A stretch of DNA of 64,000 bases, taken from positions 10,294,501 to 10,358,500 of the forward strand of contig OY987273.1 in assembly GCA_963920665.1 (NCBI GenBank). Reading direction: 5' to 3'. The notes under the pieces are model-generated. The model saw only the letters and a program-made list of their open reading frames with translations, made no database searches and was not told where the DNA came from. This document shows, one piece after another, positions 11,808 through 22,604 of the stretch. The position numbers and the translations under genes are program-made. Each line of letters opens with the position of its first letter. Position 1 is the stretch's first letter. This stretch comes from Straminergon stramineum (lineage: Eukaryota; Streptophyta; Bryopsida; Hypnales; Calliergonaceae).

Positions 11808-12200
11808 ACCTCAATTAATAATGAACCGAAAGGATTACAAAGTTTAAATCCAATTTCTGCCCGCTTTGGCTAAATGTACCAAATGAAAAGTAAGAATTTG
11901 GATTAAAACAAATTCCACCTATTGTTACTAACAACCAAATCAACCGTAAACTTGAACACCTTGAGTTTTTGACAACCCAATCAACTCAAACACGGTTCAA
12001 GTAATTAAGAACACTAAATGAAGTTCATAAAATTAAAGACTTATAAGTTGGGGCAACCCCCTAATCACTCAAACCAATATGTGATAAAATAAGTTAATAC
12101 GAACACAATCATTCATGCACCAAGCCGGAAGGGGCGCGCAAATTCTCGAAGGCACTGGATCACCTACTCCGGAAGGGAAACGATTGTGAAGAAATGAGCC
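11808..12200. other. 5' flank of the short zinc-finger gene
   Basis: AT-rich sequence, collinear with about 59340-59738 of copy 2. It probably contains the promoter and 5' UTR. No further feature seen. Confidence 0.5.
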
Positions 12201-12204
12201 GTCC

Positions 12205-12910
12205 GCGCCGCCATTTATGCAGTCGGTGCTTTAGGGTATGCGGACGCTGCCGACCGCATCGGACGGCATGAAGGCGAACGGGCAGATCGAGTGGTCCGAA
12301 ATCGCGGTTCGCTGGATTGCACGGTCAATGACAAGTAGCGGACGGAGTAGCGTGGACACGGACGGGAAATGCGGACGGACTCCGGACAGGTGGACGGCGA
12401 CTGCGGATGGGGACTACGGACGCGCGGACGGGCGGGTGGACGGGCAGGCGGACGGAGAGGAAGGGCAGAGGGCAGAGGTGGGCGGGACTGTGGGAGGGAA
12501 GTGTTTTTCAATTTCAGAATTGTTACTTGGGCGGACGGGCGGATGGGCACGCGGATGGAGAGGAAGGGCAAAGGGGAGAAGTAGGCGGGACTACGGGAGG
12601 GAGGTGTTTTTCAATTTCGGAATTGTTACTTGGGCGGTCGGGTGGATGGGCGCGCGGACGGAGAGGAAGGTCAGAGTAGAGAGGTGGGTGGGACCATGGA
12701 GGGAGGTGTTTTTCAATTTCAGAATCCTTACTTGGGCGGACGGTCGGTCGGGTGGACGGAGAGAAGCATGGGAGGGGAGGGGAGAGCTGGATGGGAGGGA
12801 GGGAGAAAGGGAGGAGTTTTTCAATTTCTGAATTGGTGGACGAGCAGACGGGCGGGAGAGGTGTTTTGAACTATGTGGAGATGGGTGGACGGACGGTCTA
12901 GCGGGCAGAG
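12205..12910. repeat. GTCCG-type GC island with four ~105-bp tandem units
   Basis: A G-rich island (GGGCGGACGG words) whose inner part, about 12480-12850, is a tandem array. The block GTGTTTTTCAATTTC begins near 12501, 12604 and 12706, and a variant lies near 12814. Each unit joins this AT-rich block to a GGACGG segment. Copy 2 has the matching array at 58620-59050. The 197-residue open frame at 12238-12831 simply translates the repeat (FFNFRI...WADG) and I do not call it a gene. It sits 400 bp or more upstream of the short zinc-finger gene. Confidence 0.7.
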
Positions 12911-12948
12911 CTTGCATTACATGGTGAATTAAGAAAAGTAGAGAAATT

Positions 12949-15900
12949 TGTCGTACATGTAGCATGCGGTAAATACCATTTACAACACCCAAACGTGTAA
13001 ACTAACTCGAAATATCATCCCAGGGGATTCTAGTATGTTGTTGTAAGCCTAGGTTATCCGTTCTACCAACTTATGCTCTCTGTTTCCGGAATCCAATCCG
13101 GATTCACTCTGTTTCTGGATCCGTCACTTCACTTACAAACACTAGTTTTTGGTACCTCTGTTTTATCCTCAGAGGGTCCACCTTTGATTGTATAGAGGGG
13201 TAGGGACTCACCACTCGTATTCCTCACACTCTCTTCTCTCTCTAAACTACCCAAACCACATTTAGACCAAGTGTTGTATTAGATCAGCCCAGAAACACTC
13301 TCACAACTATCCGGATGGCCAATCCGGAAAGCAAGTCACGTAGAGCGGCCTCTAGACTTCTTCACTACAATGACAGACCAACAGAGACCGGATCTAAGGT
13401 AGGGATTGTAAGTCGTTTGCTAAACTAATCCTAGGGTTTGGCTGACCTTCCGATAAGTGATATGGGGGTTCTTCCACTATGGTTGTTTATCTCCACACGG
13501 AACCCTCCTTGGCATTCCGGATCTGCACCCACAACACTCCAAATCGGATTCCCATTCTAGGAGTTTAAAGCCACGTGCTCAAGACCAAAATCACAAGTCT
13601 AGACTACATGACAGACGTTCCTCCACACTTAAACCCAAGTCCCCTCAGATCCAGATTCCTCCTTTTCTCCTCCTCAATTACACTTCACATACTCACAAGG
13701 GATCACAAGGAAGTTGGATATACGACAGATCAATCCCTGAGGGTCCACTTGGTGGCTCAGATTAAAAGAAGGATGATAAAATACAAACTATAACGCTAGG
13801 ATGGAATGAGAGGCAACAAACTTGCCCCACCCATGAAAAACTCAAAAACACCCAAAGCCAAAAAGGCCAAAAAGGCACTCGGAAATCCAAGTGACCACTC
13901 ACAAACTCCCTGAGAAATCCGGGAAAGTGAGATCCTAGAAACCCGGAACCCGGTTCCACACCTTGAAATCTGGATTCGGTTCAAAATTAAAGTCCTATCT
14001 GCCTAAAGAAAAATTCTATCTACTTCCCCTTCCGCGCTTTCTTCTAGCTGCTCCCGCCTTGAGTTGCTGGTGCTCGCGTGGATGACCTCAGAGTTGCCTT
14101 CGGGGTTGTCTTGATGGGGGTCATTCGTAACACCACCTGGGTCTGTATCTTTTGGATTTCCGGAGGAGAGTATTCTGCTTCTTCCTCGTCCTCGTCCACC
14201 GATCCGGTTCGGTACTCTTCCTCCTCAGATTTCTCAATCTGAGTTATCTCCCTTTCATTTTCCTCGCCTGGAGACGTCTCATCCAACACGATAGGCTCGA
14301 TCTCCTTCCTGGGTTGCTGCTCCTCCAGCATATGCTCGAATTCCTCCGGATGAGATTGGGCCGGATTCAACAACCCCCCAATCTGCTCTATCAGTTGGCC
14401 ACGGGCTTGGATGTGCGGTGTCGGCAGCGGCTCCTTTTCCGAAAGGTTGAACACTAGGACGGGTGGAGAAATTGTAATCTCTGGAGGCGCCAACTCCCAT
14501 CTTGTATCCGATTGCGTGCTTGGCTCAGGTGTTGACTTCACGCTTCCTCGGATTGTCTTCTCCAACTGCTTGGAGAAGGGTTCCGTGGAGTACCGGAGAG
14601 TCTCCCGCGAGGCTTCCGGTTTTGAAGGTAGTAGCATTGAGGCGGTGAGCTTGACGGGTGTCTCCGTGTCGAAATGGATCTCCGGAAAGTTGGAGAAGTC
14701 CATTACCCAGTCGGGGTCGATCCGCCCAAGCAGCTGCCTCATCTCCTTGAGTGTGAGCTCTATCCGTGAGGAGAAGTCCACGAGTATCCAGATCACCTTG
14801 GATTCGGTGAGGTGCCCTTCCTCGGTCAACCAACTCTAGGTTCGAGCCGCCTTCATCACCATATCGGCCAGCTTGTCTACTAAGCCGGATAAGTTCTTCA
14901 GCAGCTGTAGGGCTTCCTTCTCCCTTTGCTTCGCTGCAGCCATCTCCCCTTGCGCCCAGCTCAGTCTTGCCTGAAGATCCGCTTTCTCTTTCTCTAGGGC
15001 TACGATCTGCTTGTCCTTCCACTCGAGGACTTCCAAATTTGGAAGTTTCTTCAACGCGTCGAGGATGTCTTCTGGTTCCGTCTTCAATTCTCGGCTTATC
15101 CTCCTGAGCAGATCCGTCAAGCTCTCTTGGTACTCTTGCGCTTGGAGTACCCAGTTGAATCCGGTCTTGAAGAACCCGGATATGCTTCCTTCCTCCTCTT
15201 CGGAGATCCTTTGTTGAGCTGGAAGCTTTCCCCGCGATGTCGGATTCGTCGACTTCTAGTGCCTCCGCTCCAAGGGTTGCTCATCCTCTTCCGGATCCTC
15301 CTCCTCTTCCACCGGTAGCTACTCCACCGTCACCTCTTTCATCAGGCCATATTGGAGGATGGTTGCTCCGGTGTTGTACTCCACCATTTCCGCATCGCTG
15401 AGAAGCTCTGCGTGGTGGTAGAGATGGAAAAGATACGGCCCTATGGGGCTGGTCTTTCCTTTTCCCACATTGGCAGCAAGCTTGGCGACTACGAATCCAA
15501 TCACCTTGCCCCAACTGATTGGTCTACCCTCAAAAGCACCAAATATGGTGTTTGTTACTGTAACCGTAACCCGAGTAGGCTTTTCCGGATACAGGATGGG
15601 GATCAGGAACTCTAGGACATGCCTCTGTTGTGGATCTAGGCAGTCACTAATCGCATACCCTTCCTTGGAATGGGCAGCGTTCTTGAATTTTCCTACCGTA
15701 AACTTGTCTGTCTGGGAAGCTAAACCGGATCCCTTCTTGGGAAATCCGTAAACCTTAGCCCAGACTTCATCAATCCAGGTTTGAGGCCTTCTTCTCACTG
15801 TCAACTCATACTGGTTGGAAGCTCCTACTATGAGTTCCTGAATCATCCGGTCGTTCTTTACGGTCCGCGGCCGCATGAACAAACCGACACACCCTATCTC

Positions 15901-16426
15901 ACTAAGGTCATCCTCTAGCTGGGATCTATCTCTCAGCCTTTTCGGAATGGTTGGACAAACCATCCGGCTAGTGACCAAAGTCTTCTGGATATCTCCCTCC
16001 GCCATCTCACACGGCTCAGAAAGTTGCGTATACTCTAGCTTTTCACCTGAACACTAACTCACCACTCTTTCACTCAACTATACACACACAAAACAGTTGT
16101 GGAGAAAGAGGGAGAACAAATGGGAGTGGCGGGGTTAAGTACCCGTCAAAATACTGACCGTTCTTAAAATGGACCATTCACCCGTAACGGGTTCCTATTT
16201 CTAGACCGGAAGTCTAGACAGTAGGCTGTCGCTATCTGGGTTTCCGGAATCCGGATCCGGCCTGGATCTCGTTACAGATTAGCTGGAGTGTTCTCTTAGT
16301 CTAAATGAGTTGTTTAGGCTAAGAGGGCTGTAATACTTTTTGCCTATTAGAAAGTTTGAAAAATTCTACATAGTTATACCCTTATAAATACTAACATGGT
16401 GACTTCTAAGATTACGGCTCGCGACA
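12949..16426 (-). mobile_element. Unclassified 3478-bp element nested in hAT copy 1
   Basis: The site is flanked by AAATT on both sides (12944-12948 and 16427-16431). Copy 2 at about 58565-58580 shows the uninterrupted site with one AAATT, which proves insertion. The ends are TGTCG and CGACA, a 5-bp inverted pair. A 5-bp duplication with TG..CA ends recalls LTR elements, but I could find no long terminal repeats. One long, broken reading frame occupies 16005-14044 on the minus strand. It arrived after the two giant copies separated, or was lost from copy 2 by exact excision. The superfamily is not determined. Confidence 0.8.
14044..16005 (-). pseudogene. Long ORF of the nested element, broken by in-frame TAG stops
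   Basis: A single frame of about 650 codons begins MAEGDIQKTLVTSRM at 16005. It is broken by TAG codons near 15319, 15265 and 14836 without loss of frame. The first 228 residues look globular (RRRPQTWIDEVWAKVYGFPKKG). Then comes an acidic stretch, then a Leu/Glu/Lys-rich coiled-coil-like region near 15060-14880 (VALEKEKADLQARLSW), then a Pro/Glu-rich acidic tail ending at 14044. No protease, reverse transcriptase, integrase or DDE motif is seen. It may be a gag-like or accessory protein of a non-autonomous element. All the stops are TAG, consistent with decayed CAG codons. Confidence 0.55.
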
Positions 16427-16431
16427 AAATT

Positions 16432-18010
16432 ATTTTTAATATGTTATGTCATGAGGTCTTAAATTGATACAACTATCAAAAGTGACATCCCAAAGTCTTT
16501 TGTTTGAAAAATCATTTGACTTGTAAATAAAGAATTCAAATAAGTGTGTAAAGAAATTTCTTTTTACATTGGTGCTTTTGTACAAGTTTTTGATGTCAAC
16601 AATACTTTTTGACTAATAGCAAAAGAAATTCGATGTTAAGATTGTAACAAAAGCCTTCGTGGTTCAATTTATAATATTTATTATTCTTTTTCATGCCTTT
16701 CAAGGAAAATAATGAATCCCTAAACTCCCAAAGGCCCTACACGGCTACACTCTTATACGAGACTCTTGTGATATGTGATCTCAATTAAATGATTTATTTC
16801 TAAATTTTTGGTTCAAAATTCTTCACTCAAGAGTTAAATTTTTCAACACAAGATATTCTAAAATGAAATTCATTAATGTAAAAAATCTAAAGTGAAGAAA
16901 ATGAAAAGCCCAACAATCTAGTATAGCAAGATGGAAGAAAAGATTTCATGGGCTTACTTTAAATGCAAATACCATGCGCAATGTATGTACTCAAAGTTTT
17001 CAAGATGACAAGATAACTCAATTAACTTTTATACTAGTCTAGTATAAATTCCTATGGTTAAATATGCCCAAAAATCAATTTTTAAAATTTTTATCTCTTT
17101 GCATTTGAAATGGCAGTTTTGAGTGATATTTGATGGGAAAGAAAGCATGAAGGCTTTAGGGATTCCAGATTTTAGAAAATCCTAGGCCTACATAACTACA
17201 AAATTAACATAAGAAATTCAATCAATATTGTAAATTTATAATTTAAAAGATATGATATTATGAACCTTTCTATATAATCATTTGCAAAAAAGTTTTGAGA
17301 TGAAACACACTTGTAATCATTGAAGTATGACCATTTCTAATTTCTTGTAATTGAAAACTCATCATATTTGAAGGTCAATCACATTGTACATTACCTAAGC
17401 TCTAATATTTTGGGGTTGTGATGAATTTATGATCAGTTTACAATTTAGGATGCACACAAGTATACATAGGTATAAGTGTCAAAGTGAATATGATATGAAT
17501 TTTCAATTCATTTTGTTGTATAAATGCTTACTTTAATCTTGTCCACAACATTTCACATTACATTAAAATGCTTGAATCATTTTAGCACCATCCCATACAT
17601 TCGATAAATGTTATAATAGAATAATGAGATAATATAATTTCTTTTAGTCTATACATAATTTCATATTGGTGTTTTAAACTATGAATACATTTGACAACAA
17701 AAATTGAAGATACACTCCAAGTTATAATTGAATGTTCCACATTTATTTAATGGCTCATAATAAAGTGATAATTGAGGTGCTCAATCTTAAGAAAAATTGA
17801 AACCTACCTGAGTAACGTACTCACATGAGTACATGACAAAGTAAGAAAGGTCTACATCTGCATTATATTGTCATGATTGCATTCCAAACTGCAAAGGAAT
17901 CATAGTCTCATAGGTAAAACATATTTCACACATCACATCAATAATTTTGAAAATTCGTGCAATGTTATAAATTCAATATATACAATTGAGGGTTGTATAA
18001 TTCTGATTTT
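16432..18010. other. AT-rich non-coding spacer in hAT copy 1
   Basis: No gene is supported. It is collinear, in reverse, with about 57020-58565 of copy 2. It contains a relic near 16710-17165 whose edges (CCCTAAACTCCC and GGCTTTAGGG) recall the MITE at 6169-7090. Confidence 0.6.
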
Positions 18011-18016
18011 TTTTGG

Positions 18017-18066
18017 AGGGTTAGGGTTTAGGGTTTAGGGTTTAGGGTTTAGGGTATAGGGTTTGG
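18017..18066 (+). repeat. Interstitial telomere-type TTTAGGG repeat
   Basis: About five consecutive GGGTTTA units, one altered to GGGTATA. This is the plant telomere motif. Copy 2 holds a shorter version at 55452-55487. It sits directly at the breakpoint of a 1.5-kb difference between the two copies. Confidence 0.85.
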
Positions 18067-18189
18067 ACTTGGGAGAGCATGTTTAAATGTGGGAAGGAAT
18101 ATCTGGAATTACCTTTTCTTACATTAATACTACATTGGATACTTCTAGCATTCAAGAGTATTTTTTGTACATGAATCTATCCTTCTCAG

Positions 18190-18650
18190 AATTCAATGCT
18201 TTCGGACTGCTGGCAGACTGACGTTAGGTGGGCTCCAAAGCGAGGTGAGCAGTGCAGGGTGTTGTTGGTCAGCAACGGTGGACGGCCAGGTGTGGGGTCG
18301 GTCGGCGATGGCGGACGGCCTAAGCGGACGGCCAAGTCCGCCATTCATGCGAACAGGCACGGCGGACAGCCTAAGCAGATGCCCAAGTGTAGGGCCGGTC
18401 AGGGATGGCGGATGGCCTGAGCGGACGGGATGGTTCAGGAGTGGCCTGCAGTTCCGATTGGCAGATGGGAGGTCTGGTCGCGGTCCAGAGCGGACGGATA
18501 GTTGCTTGTCCGCCACCGAAGCGAGTAGATCGGTGCGCATCCGCCAATCCCAGCGGTCGACCCGTGTCCGCCGTGGCGGACGACAGGTCCGGGTCCGCTT
18601 CGAGGCGGACGTTTTTTAGGTTTCGTGGTGGACGAGTATATGGGGGGACG
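18190..18650. promoter_or_regulatory. GTCCG-type GC island upstream of the long zinc-finger/RING gene
   Basis: A run of GGCGGACGGCC, GCCCAAGTG and CCGCCACCGAAGCG-type words, with high GC content. Copy 2 has its counterpart at 54880-55320. Open frames in all phases here are repeat artefacts. It ends about 200 bp before the likely gene start. Confidence 0.55.
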
Positions 18651-18867
18651 GCCTCCTCATTTGCTCTCACTTCTACTCTCCTTGAGCGCCAGGTTGGATG
18701 TGCTACTACTACTTTATGTGTCAGTTGCTCCTACAGGGTGGAGAGTGGAGGTCCTTGAGCTTTTGTTACTATTGCTGATTTATGTTGTTACTTATTTACA
18801 CACATCTCACGGTATTCACGTGCCGTGGTACTATTTTCGAAGGGCTCAAAAATTCAAATCATCTATT

Positions 18868-21671
18868 ATGGAAGATTAAGGTGTTCCTACCAACAATAGG
18901 AGGACTTCAGGAGGTGAAAAAAAGAAAGGGACTAAAGCGAAGGGGGCCCCTCATGGGCTTCACTATGAGATTTTAGATGACCCGAACATCAAAGCGGAGA
19001 GCGGTTGGCAGGAGGAGGAAGGGGAATATTGGACCTTCAAAACATGCAAGAAGTATGTTAAAATGTACCACATTGACAAGTTGTGGCCTCAAAATTGCCA
19101 CATGGTGCATACACATGGTTTTTGTTGTAAGCCACGTAATTGCAACAATAAGCATTTTGTGCATCGATCGGAGGAGGTGTGGCAGACGCTATTTGGGGAC
19201 AAGCCAAGGAGTAAGGGATGCATAAATTACAGTGTGGCGTCCATGGTGTATGTAGAACTCATTTCAAACCGCAAGGTAGATTGGAGCACTTATCCATCCA
19301 AGGTGGATTCTCCACTTTTACTTCAACCCAATCAAAAAGACATTCCTAATCTATACGATTCTCAGGCAGAACCAAGTAAACCAACAAAGACCCCAAAAGT
19401 ATTAAAAAATACTACAACGCGTACAACAAAGGTCTCCGAGGTTTTAGGTGATGCAGTACTATTAAGGCCCGTAGAAGTGGCACAACCTTGCACAGAAGTG
19501 AGCAATGTCTCCTCGGGATGTGTTGACGGAGAGGTTTTTGTAACTCCTCGAACGTGCTTCACATCCACACCGAATGTGATAACATTGGGTGAACAAAGCA
19601 TGGCCCCAAGCAAGGAAACTACAACGAATGAAACAACCTTGGGTGGTCTAGACATGGCTGCAAAGAAGGAAACACTGGTAGAAGAACGTGGGTCACCTTT
19701 TTTGCCAGATGGAGAGGTCAATGAGGAACAACTTGCAAGGACCAATGCTAGAATTCAGGGTTACATAGATAGTAAAGCTCTTGAGAGCTTGGTGGAATAT
19801 GCAACTCCGATTTCTCAGCTGCCAACGACGCTAAGGTGAAGCCAAACCTTGAGCCCAATTCGAATGTTGAGTCCGCATCAAAACCTAAGCCCAAGTCGAA
19901 GGTTGAGCCCAAGACAAATATTAAGCGCAAGGAACTGGAGGGCATCCACATTTGGCAACTTTAAGCTTGGCTCAATTGGAGATTCTTTGTTCCATACCCA
20001 CTGCCAATCAATTGAAAAAGTTGTTAGAATGTTGTAGTCATTGGTGAGTACTAGTAGAACAACATCTTCATTCTAATCCCGAAAATGAGGCAAGCAATTC
20101 TAGTCAGCCCACAGGAAAAGGGGGCTGGGATACTATTTCGCAAACCGCATACAGATTGAGAACTTCAGCTCAAATGGTAGTTGAAATTACTCCTTGGGTT
20201 AGGGACGTGGCAGAGGAATTTTCCAAAATGGCACCTGAATTGTTGATTGGTGCCTTGGCTTTTTGCAATTTCATCGAGAAAGTGGCACCAATTCTTAAAG
20301 GTGGCGTGATGAACTTAAAAAGTTTGATGGCCTTAGAGGAAGACATTCATCAGCTGAAGATGAAGTGTGAGGACTTGGAAATGAAGCTGCAGCTGTCGTA
20401 GAAAAACATGGAGTAGGAATGTTGTCACAAGGTGGTTCAAAGAAAGCGCATTGAAGAATTGGAGCTCGAAGTACAAAGAAGGACAATGTTGCACACATCG
20501 ATTGGGCCTTGGAAGTAGAGGAAGGGTGAGTCCCTTACAACATGCTTTTAGTGCACATCAAGGAGAAAGAGAAGACAGTAGTACATGCTTGCGATCTAGC
20601 CTCAGAAATCTTGAAGAGTCATTGTAGCCTTTGCCAAGGTCCTTTTGGCCCTGAAGGATCCCTAACCATGGGCCAATGTCGCCACACTTTTCACGTGACA
20701 TGCATCGTGAAAGCATCACTAATTCGTTCGGTTTGTGCTGAGTGTCGTTCTCCTCTGAGCCCTCGGTTCTATGAAATGCTTGGGATTTTGGAAGATATGC
20801 CCCTTGGCCACGAATACAACCGATGGACTCTTCCTCTTGATCAAGGGCCATACCAGTTCCAGAATTTCTCGCATTGGGGGCGACCTCTCACATGGGATTC
20901 AATTGATTGCCGACATGGATTGTATGAGTCTGAAGAGCCAGTGGATCCTTTCATGTGGATGATTGTTAACAGAGAGGTGGAGTTGCGGGCCCGGGATATT
21001 GAAGATGGCGAGGCTCGTGAATTGTTTTGTCGCAACATGGGGGGCCATTGGAGGGTGCAACACAAGAAGTTTTTTCGGTTTCCCGACAAAGAAGTGCGAA
21101 AAGGGCCCAAAAAAACTTGGGTAGAGGTGGAGCATGCTCAAGAGTTCAATGAGCAATACGGAGCTTATAATCACACTTTGATTGGTAGGGCCCTTTTCTT
21201 GTCAAAGTTGAAGTAGCTACTAAAGCTCATGCTCTTGTTGAAATAGATGGGGAAACAACTATAGGGCATTCATTTGTGGAGGTAGCTGGGGCATTTGACA
21301 AGAGGATAAGTGACATCGTAGCTAAATGGAGGGGGTTTCTATTGGACGATTTTCGACCAATAGGATCACCCATCGAAGTTGATGACAAACAGGTCAATGT
21401 GTTCATAGATCGAGTGGATGCTGCGTTGAGGGCCTTGAAGGTTGAAAAAGTAGATTTGTCTCCGAAGCGAAGCTCAAAACGGAAGAGAGAGGATGACGAT
21501 GACGATGACCACTCTCCTGAAACCAAACGACAGTTTATAGTGGTGGACATGGAGGTTAGATCCGGAGGAGGTGTTGTCTACAGTCCTAGGTCAAATACTC
21601 GACGAATGAGTGCAAGACTTTTGGCTAAAGAGGGGCCATCTCACGATTTAGGAGAGGGTAGTGGTTCTTAA
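18868..21671 (+). pseudogene. Long zinc-finger/RING-H2 cargo gene (copy 1)
   Basis: The N-terminal part (18868-19839) encodes a basic GGEKKKGTKAKG stretch and then TCKKYVKM, HIDKLWPQN, a Cys cluster (FCCKPRNCNNKHF), NYSVASMVYVEL and RKVDW. This is the same motif order as the short gene at 10725-11807. A Thr/Lys-rich linker follows. The segment near 19950-20400 is helical (LEILCSIP, VEITPWVRDVAEEF). The frame 20542-21216 holds a RING-H2 finger with ligands Cys28, Cys31, Cys46, His48, His51, Cys54, Cys65 and Cys68, then a conserved tail (WVEVEHAQEFNEQYG). RING fingers usually act in ubiquitin ligation. 21276-21671 adds an acidic, basic C-terminus. Stops and frameshifts are frequent, and about 590 bp present in copy 2 are missing at about 20475. 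Introns are possible. The start is uncertain, and an open hydrophobic frame precedes it at 18625. Confidence 0.65.
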
Positions 21672-22086
21672 GTATAAGAGAGGCTTTCCTTATTTTATTA
21701 TGTTTAAATGTTTAATAGTATAGAAGTATACCGGTGAGTGTGGCTTGAATGTTATAAGGGTTGAGTACTACTAGTAATTCATTGTACTCATGATGAATTT
21801 TGATTTGTTTTGAAGTTCTTTATATATCCAAATATGAAATATCAATATATATATATATATATATCTTTGAATTAATCATTTGTTTTTCTTTCTTTTAAGT
21901 TCATGCTATGATGATTTATGAAGGACAACTTTTTGTGAAGTATATTTTTTTCATGCTCATCTAGAAATTTTAAATTATAAGACCCTTTGACAAAACCATA
22001 ATTTTCTAAAATCTCCTCATTGGCTCATTCCATCCCTAAATCCCTATTTTGTCCCACATCTCTTGAAGCATTGAACATTTGAACAA
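21672..22086. other. Spacer with an (AT)n microsatellite
   Basis: 3' flank of the RING gene with a TA-dinucleotide run near 21844-21864. The matching place in copy 2 (about 51062-51084) is instead a GATA run. No gene. Confidence 0.7.
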
Positions 22087-22315
22087 TTGAACACAACCTA
22101 CCCCAACTGTCCGCTTGACCGCCCGTTTGCCTCAAACCACCCGTCCGCCCGACCTCTCGCCCGCAATATCCATCCGCCCATCCGCGTGTCTTCGCGTCAC
22201 TCCAACCGCTTGTCCGTCCGCCCGACCCCTATGGGCCCGACCACCTGTCCGTTGGACCGTCCGTCCACCCGACCGCCCGTCTGCTGCGCAATCAGGCGAC
22301 GGTGGATAGTGTGTT
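22087..22315 (+). promoter_or_regulatory. GTCCG-type GC island upstream of the hAT transposase gene
   Basis: About 220 bp of CCGTCCGCCCGACC-type repeats. It ends about 290 bp before the transposase ATG. Copy 2 has only a decayed remnant, about 50755-50860, with many C-to-T changes. Confidence 0.55.
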
Positions 22316-22604
22316 TTGTGGATTCAAAAATGGTTTGCAACGATCAGGCCAGTTTGGGAGTCTATAATTGTAGGAAAGAAGTCATTTGAGAGCACTCTTG
22401 AAAACTGAATGCTAAGATTTCCAAGGGCTAGGAGCTGCAATTTTTGTGTTCCTTGCTTGGTAATGTATAGTTCAATGGATGGGAGGGCCTTGAATATCAA
22501 CGCTTTGTGCACTCATTTTTTATTATATTTCGACATTTTTCATTTGGTTTCCACATTTTGAATTTGATTCCAATATACGGAATTAAAATTTGTGCCTTGC
22601 CACT

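Noticed and set aside
12238..12831. 197-residue ORF on the plus strand
   Set aside because: It translates a GC-rich tandem array and is matched by open frames in other phases; there is no protein-like composition apart from the repeat.
14044..16005. TAG as a reassigned sense codon, because many frames are broken only by TAG
   Set aside because: The matching codons in the other hAT copy are CAG, CAA or TGG, normal Gln codons are common, and TGA and TAA lesions also occur. Deamination explains the bias.
12949..16426. Ordinary LTR retrotransposon
   Set aside because: TG..CA ends and a 5-bp duplication fit, but I found no direct terminal repeats, primer-binding site or polymerase domains, so it is left unclassified.
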